Shown in pieces: positions 1-6,262 of a stretch of DNA of 10,267 nucleotides. The stretch comes from Bacteroidota bacterium. Its GTDB lineage: Bacteria > Bacteroidota > Bacteroidia > NS11-12g > UBA955. Each line of letters begins with the position of its first letter. Within the stretch, counting starts at the first letter, position 1. The stretch lies in contig CANFUB010000074.1 in the NCBI GenBank assembly GCA_947450015.1, positions 1-10,267 on the forward strand, read 5' to 3'. Made by a program: the position numbers and the translations under genes. The notes under the pieces were generated by a model. It saw only the letters and a list, made by a program, of their open reading frames with translations, did no database searches and was not told the origin of the DNA.

Positions 1-65
1 GTGTAGGTGTTGAAGATGTTGAGGATCTAATTGCAGATATAGAACAAGCCTTAGCCAAGGTTTAA
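1..65 (+). CDS. C-terminal fragment of a PLP-dependent trans-sulfuration enzyme (cystathionine synthase/lyase family), partial
   Basis: Only the last 20 codons and the TAA stop (63-65) lie inside the window, in the frame beginning at base 3. The residues read VGVEDVEDLIADIEQALAKV. This closely fits the end of Cys/Met-metabolism PLP enzymes (cystathionine gamma-synthase, cystathionine beta/gamma-lyase, O-acetylhomoserine sulfhydrylase), which typically finish with SVGxExxxDLIxDLxxAL. These cytoplasmic enzymes make or break the thioether of cystathionine, or sulfhydrylate homoserine esters. The PLP lysine and substrate-binding residues are upstream of the window, so the exact member cannot be told. 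The match rests on a short but characteristic tail. The family call is likely and the substrate is unknown. Confidence 0.68.
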   Translation, partial: VGVEDVEDLIADIEQALAKV

Positions 66-136
66 GCCTATTAGCGGGACGCTTATCAATGATAATAGAC
101 ACTGGGAAATTTTTTCTTTAATCTAATCTCCGAATA

Positions 137-152
137 TCCCTTTCGAAAGGGA
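137..152. repeat. 16-bp perfect palindrome in the gap between the left-edge gene and queE
   Basis: TCCCTTTCGAAAGGGA reads the same on both strands with no spacer. With no loop bases it is a poor hairpin unless the central four bases unpair, leaving a 6-bp stem. No T-run follows on either strand, so it does not look like a classical terminator. It could be a protein-binding dyad or a remnant of a processing site. It sits 72 bases after the stop of the left-edge enzyme and about 100 bases beyond the queE stop, with no start codon of a recognised gene downstream. Confidence 0.5.
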
Positions 153-220
153 GTGAAAGCTTAGACCTTTTAATATACCTTAAAAACAAGTAGTAAAAAT
201 ATCAACAAGCATATTTATAA

Positions 221-241
221 TTAGTCAACTTAGTTGACTAA
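221..241. repeat. Perfect dyad with 10-bp arms just beyond the queE stop, possible terminator or operator
   Basis: The arms are TTAGTCAACT and AGTTGACTAA around a single central T. As RNA it could form an 8-bp stem with a 5-base loop. On the minus strand it begins 7 bases after the queE TAG and is followed by an AT-rich stretch (TTATAAAT) rather than a clean T-run. A modest terminator for the folD-queE transcript is the simplest reading. The sequence also resembles the kind of dyad bound by MarR-type dimeric regulators, but no regulator gene or promoter is seen next to it, so that reading is weaker. Confidence 0.45.
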
Positions 242-248
242 AAATGCA

Positions 249-857
249 CTAGGGTATGTTTAAGAATTTATGCGTTTGCAAAGAGATTTGCCATTGTGGA
301 TGCTCTTTTACAAAATCAATAATCAAAGGCGTTATGCTATCGGCTTTGCTCCACTCGGGTTGTAAGTACAATCTGCAGCCCGGTTTCAAATCAGCTACAA
401 AACTATTGGCCCATGCAATATCGCTGGGATGAAAAACCACTGCTTTAAATTCATCGGCTTTTATCAAAGCTTCTTTAATGGGAAACTTAAATTTTTTAGG
501 AGATAAACACACCCAGTCGAGTGCTCCTTTTATGGGATAAGCACCAGAAGTTTCGATGTTTACTTGTACGCCTTCTGCTTTTAAAACATCTACCAAAGGA
601 TTTAAATCGTACATGGCTGGCTCGCCTCCGGTAATCACTACTAACTTCGCCTTCGCATCGGTTACCAATTTCACCAAAGTTTCAACAGTCATTTGCGGAT
701 GAATTGATGCGTCCCAACTTTCTTTTACATCGCACCAAACACAACCCACATCGCAACCGCCCAAACGAATAAAGTAAGCGGCTGAACCCGTGTAAAACCC
801 TTCCCCTTGAATGGTATAGAAATGCTCCATCACTGGATAGGTTGTAGTCGAAGCCAT
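249..857 (-). CDS. queE: 7-carboxy-7-deazaguanine synthase QueE (radical SAM)
   Basis: QueE converts 6-carboxy-tetrahydropterin to 7-carboxy-7-deazaguanine, a radical-SAM ring contraction on the route to preQ0 and queuosine in tRNA. Seen in the 202-residue protein: the substrate-side EHFYTIQGEG segment (residues 11-20), the 4Fe-4S cysteines C35, C39 and C42 in the CX3CX2C spacing found in many QueE proteins, the SAM-binding GGEP, an ETSG segment, SPKK, and LQPEWS near the C-terminus. Length is normal for the family. I chose the ATG at 857. A frame extension to 869 would use TTG and overlap folD. The ATG lies one base after the folD stop, so translation is probably coupled. No other queuosine gene is in the window. 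Family call is very secure. Confidence 0.93.
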   Translation of the reverse strand: MASTTTYPVMEHFYTIQGEGFYTGSAAYFIRLGGCDVGCVWCDVKESWDASIHPQMTVETLVKLVTDAKAKLVVITGGEPAMYDLNPLVDVLKAEGVQVNIETSGAYPIKGALDWVCLSPKKFKFPIKEALIKADEFKAVVFHPSDIAWANSFVADLKPGCRLYLQPEWSKADSITPLIIDFVKEHPQWQISLQTHKFLNIP

Positions 858-858
858 C

Positions 859-1740
859 TTAAAGTCCAATATTGTTTTTGTAAGCTGTAAAGGTATTGCT
901 TAATAAAGCCGCAATGGTCATTAAACCAACACCACCCGGCACTGGTGTCAGATAAGAAGCCACTTCTTTCACTTCTTCAAAATCTACATCGCCTTTCAAA
1001 TAAAAACCACTTTTGCGTGTGGCATCATCAACTCTGGTAATGCCCACATCAATTACTACTGCTCCCGGTTTTACCATGTTCGCTTTTACAAAGCCTGGTT
1101 TACCCAAAGCAACAATTAAAATATCGGCTTGTCTGGTATGGTGTTCTATGTGTATGGTTTTACTGTGGCATAACGTAACTGTACAATTGCCATAGGGTCC
1201 GCTGTTGCTCATCAATAAGCTCATTGGCCGACCCACAATATTGCTCCTACCTATCACCACACAATGTTTTCCGCTTGTTGGAATATTGTAGGCTTCGAGC
1301 ATCATCATGATACCCAGTGGGGTTGCAGACACAAAGCCTTTATCGCCTCTGGCCAATTTCCCCATGTTGATATAATGAAAACCATCTACATCTTTTAAAG
1401 GTGAAATGGATTGGGTAATCAAAGTTTCGTTCATATGGGCAGGCAAAGGCGACTGCACTATAAGGCCATCGATTAAAGGATTAACGTTGATTTCTTTAAT
1501 TTTTGAAAGTAAATCGGCTTCGGTAGTATTGGCCGGCAATCGCAGAATCGTTGAATCGTAGCCCAAAGCTAAACTGTTGCGCTCTTTACTATCAACATAG
1601 GTTCTGCTTGCTCCATCTTCGCCTACCAAGATGGCGGCTAAGTGGGGCTTGCGGTGACCTTTAGCGATTAAATCATTCAGCTCAAGTTTGATGCTATCCT
1701 TAATCTTTTCAGCAGTTGTTTTTCCGTCTAAAAGTACCAT
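859..1740 (-). CDS. folD: Bifunctional methylenetetrahydrofolate dehydrogenase / methenyltetrahydrofolate cyclohydrolase FolD
   Basis: FolD interconverts 5,10-methylene-, 5,10-methenyl- and 10-formyl-tetrahydrofolate in the cytoplasm, supplying one-carbon units for purines and formyl-Met-tRNA. The 293-residue protein has normal length. Visible motifs: Y48 and catalytic K52 in the YxxxK helix, the DGLIVQSPLP segment (Q96), KDVDGFH with D119, the NAD(P)-binding VIGRSNIVGRP loop (163-172), and TPVPGGVGLMT (265-275). The last differs from the usual PGGVGPMT by a leucine at residue 273. The TPLG around 140-143 lacks the common preceding Pro-Cys. The ATG at 1740 starts a full-length FolD and has no Shine-Dalgarno sequence. 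The stop is one base before the queE ATG, so the two form a transcription unit. Divergent from the lipoprotein operon. Confidence 0.95.
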   Translation of the reverse strand: MVLLDGKTTAEKIKDSIKLELNDLIAKGHRKPHLAAILVGEDGASRTYVDSKERNSLALGYDSTILRLPANTTEADLLSKIKEINVNPLIDGLIVQSPLPAHMNETLITQSISPLKDVDGFHYINMGKLARGDKGFVSATPLGIMMMLEAYNIPTSGKHCVVIGRSNIVGRPMSLLMSNSGPYGNCTVTLCHSKTIHIEHHTRQADILIVALGKPGFVKANMVKPGAVVIDVGITRVDDATRKSGFYLKGDVDFEEVKEVASYLTPVPGGVGLMTIAALLSNTFTAYKNNIGL

Positions 1741-1754
1741 TTAAAATTCTGATG

Positions 1755-1762
1755 CAATATTA
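1755..1762 (-). promoter_or_regulatory. Weak -7-like element for folD-queE
   Basis: On the minus strand this reads TAATATTG, one mismatch from the Bacteroidota -7 consensus TAnnTTTG, and lies 14 bases before the folD ATG. No clear -33 TTTG at the usual distance was found. It is placed where a promoter must be, in a 62-base gap between divergent genes, but the match alone is weak. Confidence 0.3.
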
Positions 1763-1785
1763 CAACCAATTTTGCTTTTATTCCT

Positions 1786-1793
1786 TAAATTTG
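1786..1793 (+). promoter_or_regulatory. -7 promoter element (TAnnTTTG type) of the lipoprotein-peptidase operon
   Basis: TAAATTTG is an exact match to the TAnnTTTG -7 element known from Bacteroides and Flavobacterium promoters. It is 9 bases before the ATG at 1803, so the transcript would begin almost at the start codon with very little leader. A TTTG at 1771-1774 is too close (11 bases) to be a standard -33 box, so the upstream half of the promoter is not convincing. Confidence 0.45.
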
Positions 1794-1802
1794 TAACATA
1801 TT

Positions 1803-2483
1803 ATGCAAAAATTATTCAGTCCAGTACTTGCATTACTGCTAATATTGAGTGTGTGCGCATGTCGATCGAACAAGGAAGAATTGGTCTTAAAAGGCAATGA
1901 GTACTTCCCTTTAAAGACTGGTGTTATCCGTCTGTATGAAATTGATAGCTTCATTTACAACAACTACACTGGCGACATTGATTCCTTCAAAAGAAATTTC
2001 CGTGAAGAAATTAAAAACTTTTTTGTAGACAATGCTGGCGACACCAATTACACAGTTGATTTAAGCTATTACAATACGGTGCGTGTAAAATGGGAGGTTC
2101 AACAAAGCTATGTTCGTAAAATTTCGGGTAATTATGCCGTAGAGAATATATACAACCGCCCCGAAGTGAAGCTTCTTTTTCCGATTAGTAAATACAAAAC
2201 CAAAGGGGCCAGTTATGTATGGAACCTCAATATGTTTAATGATGGCGAAGGTGCAAATGTTAAATACACTGCCGTTTTTACACCATTTGACAATAGCAGA
2301 CAGGCATTTAACGATTGTGTAAAAGTTGAATACCAAAAACCGGAAACGGGCGTTGTCAATAATGTTTACGAAGAAGTATATGCCAAAAATGTAGGTTTGG
2401 TATACCGCCACATCGACCGTTCAGATTATTTAACCCAAGGCAAACGCGGGGGATACGAAATATTTGTTAGATTGTTACCTTGA
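1803..2483 (+). CDS. Putative surface lipoprotein of unknown function (copy 1 of a tandem related pair)
   Basis: A 226-residue protein of unknown function. Residues 1-19 form a type II signal peptide with a lipobox ending LSVCAC, so C20 is the expected lipidated residue. The following RSNKEE contains a K-E-E triplet a few residues after the cysteine, similar to the K-(D/E)-(D/E) lipoprotein export signal described in Capnocytophaga and Flavobacterium. This suggests, by inference, exposure on the outer face of the outer membrane. The mature part opens with GNEYFPLKTG, a beginning common in Bacteroidota lipoproteins of unknown role. It shares an ordered set of motifs with the next gene: a WE pair, KLLFP, WNLN, and near the end EVYAKNVGLVY. 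First gene of a three-gene overlapping operon. Its TGA overlaps the next start. The ATG at 1803 gives the signal peptide directly. Confidence 0.82.
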   Translation: MQKLFSPVLALLLILSVCACRSNKEELVLKGNEYFPLKTGVIRLYEIDSFIYNNYTGDIDSFKRNFREEIKNFFVDNAGDTNYTVDLSYYNTVRVKWEVQQSYVRKISGNYAVENIYNRPEVKLLFPISKYKTKGASYVWNLNMFNDGEGANVKYTAVFTPFDNSRQAFNDCVKVEYQKPETGVVNNVYEEVYAKNVGLVYRHIDRSDYLTQGKRGGYEIFVRLLP

Positions 2484-3148
2484 TCAATAAGTACCTCTTA
2501 CATACAGCACTCCTTTGTTTAATATTCATAGGTTGTAAAAAAGATGAATATGAAACTGTTGACCGTTCTTATGGAAAGGGTTACTTGTATGGTGCTATTG
2601 GCTCCTATAATGTCTATAAAATTGAGGAAATTATTTATGACGATTTTTTTAATACCATTGATACCCAAAGGTATCAAATCAAAGAATTGAATGAATCCAT
2701 TTTCTTCGACAACCTTAACAGGCGTTCCATGCGAATTGAGCGCTATAAATTGAATTCAAAATTACAATGGGAAATTCTCAATGTATTTTACGCCACCGAA
2801 GATAATTACGGAGCCGAAAGGGTTGAAGACAATAAGCGCATTGCCAAACTATCCTTCCCTTTTTCAGTAGATGCTATATGGAATGTAAATCAGAACAACG
2901 GTGACAATCCTATTACAGTGTTTTATGATTTCATTAACCAACCCTATTCTATTAATACCTTTCAATTCGACAGCGCCATAGCAGTGCGAAATGATGCCGT
3001 TAACAACTCGATTAGACAAAGGCAGTATTATGAAGTGTACGTTAAAGACGTAGGCTTGGTTTATAAAAACATCATTTCAATCGACAAGAATGCAGGCCGT
3101 CAAAGAGGCAACAAAATCAAACAACAACTTATTGTTCATGTTCCATAA
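2480..3148 (+). CDS. Putative surface lipoprotein of unknown function (copy 2 of a tandem related pair), TTG start
   Basis: A 222-residue lipoprotein of unknown function. The start is a TTG at 2480 whose last two bases lie in the TGA of the preceding gene (TTGA overlap). No ATG occurs before the lipid cysteine, and starting here yields a complete signal peptide (MINKYLL, then a hydrophobic core to IFIG) with C19 as the lipidated residue. The next residues, KKDEYE, fit the K-(D/E)-(D/E) surface-export signal of Bacteroidota lipoproteins better than those of copy 1. It parallels the upstream gene along its length: a GxxY opening, WE near the middle, KLSFP, WNVN, and YEVYVKDVGLVYKN close to the C-terminus, so the pair most likely arose by an old tandem duplication. 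The 3' end overlaps the start of the S8 peptidase by 11 bases. Confidence 0.8.
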   Translation: MINKYLLHTALLCLIFIGCKKDEYETVDRSYGKGYLYGAIGSYNVYKIEEIIYDDFFNTIDTQRYQIKELNESIFFDNLNRRSMRIERYKLNSKLQWEILNVFYATEDNYGAERVEDNKRIAKLSFPFSVDAIWNVNQNNGDNPITVFYDFINQPYSINTFQFDSAIAVRNDAVNNSIRQRQYYEVYVKDVGLVYKNIISIDKNAGRQRGNKIKQQLIVHVP

Positions 3149-4850
3149 AAAACCATTTATTACCGCTGTTTTAATCATCGGTTTAATAAAATTAAATGCC
3201 CAAACGTCTGCCACTTATTTTTATGTTTATTTAAAAGACAAAACGGGTTCAGAATTTAATATTTCGCAACCACTTCAATTCTTAAGTCAAAAAGCCATCG
3301 ACCGCAGAGTTAAGAACAACATTGTCATTGGTGTTGAAGATTTACCGGTGAATCGCAATTATATCACAGCCATCCAATCGGCCGCTAACTGTCAAATCCT
3401 CAATAAAAGTAAATGGTTAAATGCGGTTGAGATCTCAATGCTTGACACACAAAATCTAAACAAAATACGCAACCTGTTTTTTGTTAAATCTATCCAATAT
3501 TTAGGCACTATTCAAGCGCGCAAAACAGTTGAAATTGGTGAACATGATAGCCTCTATAAAAGTTATTTTAACCAAACCAATCTTACAAATAAAACAACAC
3601 TAACACCAACAGATTATGGGCAAGCCTTTATGCAAAACAATTTGCTAAATGTTTTGCCATTGCACAATCAACAATTTCGGGGCCAGGGCATTTCAATTGC
3701 AGTAATTGATGCTGGTTTTTTCAATGCTTACAAAACACCTGGGATGAATTTCCAAACCGACCATTTAATCGTTCGCGATTTTGTAACCCACGACAACAGT
3801 GTATGGGAAGATGATAGACATGGTGCCAATTGTTTAAGCTTTATGAAAACCTATGATCCAGGCACCCATATAGGCACTGCACCTTTCGCCCAATATATGC
3901 TTTTGAGAAGCGAAGAGGCCGCCACAGAATATCCAACAGAGGAAGTCAATTGGGTAAGTGCTGCGGAATTTGCAGATAGCTGTGGAGTCGATTTAATAAG
4001 CTCTTCTCTTGGCTATAATACCTTCAATGATGTTTCATTAAACCATACGCATGCCGATTTAAATGGTCAAACTTCTATCATTGCAAAAGGCGCTAACATG
4101 GCCCATTCTAAAGGCATTTTTGTGGTTGTAAGTGCAGGCAACGAAGGCAAAAGTGCATGGCATAAAATAGGTACACCATCCGATGCTACAGGTGTTTTAA
4201 CCATAGGTGCAACAGATGCAGAGGGGTACCATGCCGACTTTAGTTCTTATGGTCCGAGTGCCGATGGCCGTGTCAAACCCGACTTTGTAGCCATGGGTAA
4301 AAAAGCCATTGTGGCTTCTAAAGGTGGCACCTACGCAGGCAATGGCACTTCTTATGCAACGCCCTTATTTGCTGGCGCATTGGCTTGTTTAATGCAAGCG
4401 TGCCCTGATAAAACGTATGATGAAATCAAACAAGCATTGATAAAAAGTGCTACCCACCATGCCGCACCCGACAGTGCATATGGCTATGGTATGCCCGATG
4501 TGGCTTTAGCCGCCTTTTTTCTTGGCAATACTTTGGGAATGGATACCACCAAGGATTTATTTTGGGGTAACACAACACCAACTGTTTTTCAATATCAAAA
4601 CATTTTTTTTAGAAGTGCAAGCAATCAAACCATCTCCATCACAATTTCTGGTGTTCGCAAAAAGAAATCAAAAACCATTTTACAAAAAGGCATTGAACTA
4701 AAAAAAGGTGAATGGTTGTCGAGCGACGACTTATTTCTATTGTTAAACAACGGTAAAAAAGTAAAAAAGCGCAAGCGTTTCGAATCTGTGAACATCCAAT
4801 TGGTGAGCAATCAAGCCACCTATATGCGCATGTTCTCCCTCAATCAATAG
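3138..4850 (+). CDS. Secreted subtilisin-like serine peptidase (S8 family) with a basic C-terminal region
   Basis: A 570-residue exported protease. I chose the ATG at 3138 because it begins directly with a signal peptide (MFHKKPF, hydrophobic core, LNA|QT cleavage at 21/22). An ATG at 3090 would add 16 polar residues in front of it. Residues about 25-125 resemble the prodomain seen in Bacteroidota S8 peptidases (YVYLKDKTGS, then FLSQKAIDRR, then DLPVN). The catalytic set is complete: D191 in VIDAG, H228 in DRHG, oxyanion N335 in SAGNEG and S405 in GTSYATP, so it should be active. After about residue 480 there is a beta-looking tail with clusters such as RKKKSK and KKVKKRKR. The usual type IX sorting domain, with its PNP motif, is not evident. 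Last gene of the lipoprotein operon. It ends 4 bases from a convergent lipoprotein gene. Substrate unknown. Confidence 0.9.
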   Translation: MFHKKPFITAVLIIGLIKLNAQTSATYFYVYLKDKTGSEFNISQPLQFLSQKAIDRRVKNNIVIGVEDLPVNRNYITAIQSAANCQILNKSKWLNAVEISMLDTQNLNKIRNLFFVKSIQYLGTIQARKTVEIGEHDSLYKSYFNQTNLTNKTTLTPTDYGQAFMQNNLLNVLPLHNQQFRGQGISIAVIDAGFFNAYKTPGMNFQTDHLIVRDFVTHDNSVWEDDRHGANCLSFMKTYDPGTHIGTAPFAQYMLLRSEEAATEYPTEEVNWVSAAEFADSCGVDLISSSLGYNTFNDVSLNHTHADLNGQTSIIAKGANMAHSKGIFVVVSAGNEGKSAWHKIGTPSDATGVLTIGATDAEGYHADFSSYGPSADGRVKPDFVAMGKKAIVASKGGTYAGNGTSYATPLFAGALACLMQACPDKTYDEIKQALIKSATHHAAPDSAYGYGMPDVALAAFFLGNTLGMDTTKDLFWGNTTPTVFQYQNIFFRSASNQTISITISGVRKKKSKTILQKGIELKKGEWLSSDDLFLLLNNGKKVKKRKRFESVNIQLVSNQATYMRMFSLNQ

Positions 4851-4854
4851 TGAT

Positions 4855-5577
4855 TTATTCTTCGATGTTTAAATCTAACAAGCCTTCCTCTTTCTTTAAC
4901 AAATTGTATTTAAAACGGACATTGCTTATCACTGAATCGCGTTGTACTTCCATGGTATAATTTACAATTGGTAATTCTGAACCATCGTTTTGTGTGGCGC
5001 TGTAGGTCGAAAAATGAGTCACTTTAAAAGCCGCTACAGAACCATAGGCCGAATCAATTTGGCGCATCTCTGAATCAAATTTTTCGACACTCACTTTTGC
5101 TTTAATATCAAAGTAAAGTTGAGTATATAGATAGCCATATTGTTTTGAAACCATAGCTTTGCCAGCATCAATACAATTTTGCATATAGGTTTTTACCATG
5201 TTAAGTGTATCAAGGGCATAGGCGCCTTCTACTTTTTTCAGTTGACCATTTAAACTGCGTTCGAGTTTAATTTTAAAACCAGTATAGCCTTTTTGTTGCT
5301 CGGTGGTCCATACATCTAAAAAGGCAAGCGCTCCCATCGATGTAATATTTTCATCGCCTATTTCAGGATTATTCAACAAATCGCCTCCTTTGATGCTAAG
5401 TGTTTTAAAATTTCCTTTCAAACTGCCAATGCCTTTTTCGGAGCCAATGGCAACACGTTCGGCATGAAATAAATCGGCCATAGCAGTCATGGCTTTTTGA
5501 TCGGACTCAGAAGTACAAGCCGACAAAATGCTTAACAAAAGAAAGCCGAAGGTGTAACTGAAAGATTTTAACTGCAT
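4855..5577 (-). CDS. Putative lipoprotein of unknown function
   Basis: A 240-residue protein I do not recognise. Residues 1-20 are a type II signal peptide (MQLKSFSY, then GFLLLSIL) with lipobox LSAC and lipid cysteine C21, so it should be anchored in the cell envelope. The residues after C21 (TSESDQK) are acidic but lack a clear K-(D/E)-(D/E) surface signal. The mature part is soluble-looking, with a KSMG-free mixed helix/strand composition, a helical middle around the FDSEMRQIDSAYG segment and a strand-rich end (MEVQRDSV, VRFKYNLL). The second half is faintly like NTF2-fold envelope proteins, but this is only an impression. The ATG at 5577 is the only start giving a complete signal peptide. 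A -7 element sits just ahead of it. Transcribed alone, convergent on the S8 peptidase gene with 4 bases between stops. Confidence 0.78.
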   Translation of the reverse strand: MQLKSFSYTFGFLLLSILSACTSESDQKAMTAMADLFHAERVAIGSEKGIGSLKGNFKTLSIKGGDLLNNPEIGDENITSMGALAFLDVWTTEQQKGYTGFKIKLERSLNGQLKKVEGAYALDTLNMVKTYMQNCIDAGKAMVSKQYGYLYTQLYFDIKAKVSVEKFDSEMRQIDSAYGSVAAFKVTHFSTYSATQNDGSELPIVNYTMEVQRDSVISNVRFKYNLLKKEEGLLDLNIEE

Positions 5578-5582
5578 GCCTG

Positions 5583-5590
5583 CAAAAGTA
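5583..5590 (-). promoter_or_regulatory. -7 promoter element for the 4855-5577 lipoprotein
   Basis: On the minus strand the sequence is TACTTTTG, an exact TAnnTTTG match, five bases before the ATG at 5577. If transcription begins the usual few bases after the motif, the mRNA starts at or next to the start codon and is essentially leaderless. A TTC about 20 bases upstream could stand in for the -33 TTG but is not a good match. Confidence 0.5.
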
Positions 5591-5656
5591 TCGAATCATA
5601 ATTTAATTTGGAAGTTACCCAATAATTGAGGAATATTGTTGAATAATCTGAACGTA

Positions 5657-6202
5657 ATGGAACCAATAAATACATTCGAAATAGAACCTCAAAAACCACA
5701 ACGCCCCGTATTTATTACCGTTTTGTGTATACTCTCCTTTGTAATCAGCGCATTTGCTTTTTATAGCTCTGCGGTTTCTTCAATTCAAGCGAATTTAATG
5801 CAAGACTTTTCGAAGTTGGAACACGCCATGGACAGTGCAATTGAATTGAGCACAACAACCAATGATAGCTTTAACTCACAAGAGCAAAAAGCCGTACAGG
5901 ACATGAGCAAAAAAATCATGAAACACACCTTTGGTGGCATCACTGCTAGTAATATTTACAAAGCATCTGTTGCTAATTTATGCTATGGCCTGCTCACCCT
6001 AATTGGCGCTTTGTTGATGTGGCGATTGCGCAAAATTGGTTATTGGCTCTACCTTTTAGGCATCCTAATCTCAATCGTTGCCCCCGTTGCTATTTACGGT
6101 ACCGATAATTGGATTGGTTTGTTTACAACCATTGGCATGGGGTTATTGGGTATCACAATGGTAGTTTTATTCACCATTAACAAAAAACACTTGGTGAATT
6201 AA
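5657..6202 (+). CDS. Four-helix integral membrane protein of unknown function
   Basis: A 181-residue inner-membrane protein. Predicted membrane segments are about residues 18-40, 104-122, 128-147 and 153-174. Between the first and second is a polar, helical loop of some 60 residues (44-103) with repeated charged residues, possibly a short coiled coil or extracytoplasmic domain. A short proline-rich cytoplasmic-looking leader (EPQKPQRP) precedes the first helix, and RLRK follows the second, which by the positive-inside rule puts the large loop outside. I chose the ATG at 5657. A TTG at 5636 would add seven residues and is less likely. No catalytic motif is visible. Similar short membrane proteins with a PQRPxFIT-like opening are frequent in Bacteroidota, without a known role. 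Followed after 60 bases by another membrane gene. Confidence 0.78.
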   Translation: MEPINTFEIEPQKPQRPVFITVLCILSFVISAFAFYSSAVSSIQANLMQDFSKLEHAMDSAIELSTTTNDSFNSQEQKAVQDMSKKIMKHTFGGITASNIYKASVANLCYGLLTLIGALLMWRLRKIGYWLYLLGILISIVAPVAIYGTDNWIGLFTTIGMGLLGITMVVLFTINKKHLVN

Positions 6203-6250
6203 TTTCTGTAAAAATATTAGGCCTACATTTTTTAATTACCAAAGTTTATA

Positions 6251-6258
6251 TATTATTG
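6251..6258 (+). promoter_or_regulatory. -7-like element ahead of the CCC-motif/DUF2752 pair
   Basis: TATTATTG differs at one position from TAnnTTTG and ends 4 bases before the ATG at 6263. The spacing repeats the near-leaderless arrangement seen before other genes here. No good -33 element was found, so this is a tentative site. Confidence 0.33.
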
Positions 6259-6262
6259 CGAC

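Noticed and set aside
68..98. CTATTA/TAATAG inverted repeat after the left-edge gene as a terminator
   Set aside because: Only a 6-bp AT-rich stem around a 19-base loop, with the T-run starting 10 bases later. Too weak to call.
858..869. Longer queE starting at TTG
   Set aside because: The ATG at 857 is one base after the folD stop, and the QueE family begins near it.
1013..1195. 60-codon plus-strand frame opposite folD (also short frames at 4625-4810, 7133-7318, 7636-7830, 8691-8876)
   Set aside because: All lie antisense to confident genes, lack motifs, and are short enough to arise by chance.
2061..2411. 116-codon open frame on the minus strand inside the first lipoprotein gene
   Set aside because: It is antisense to a gene with a clear signal peptide and a related neighbour. 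It has no recognisable motif or upstream signal.
3090..3137. Longer S8 peptidase starting at the upstream ATG
   Set aside because: It would put 16 polar residues before an otherwise complete signal peptide and deepen the overlap with the preceding gene.
5636..5656. Longer form of the four-helix membrane protein starting at TTG
   Set aside because: The seven added residues carry no feature, and the ATG at 5657 is an adequate start.
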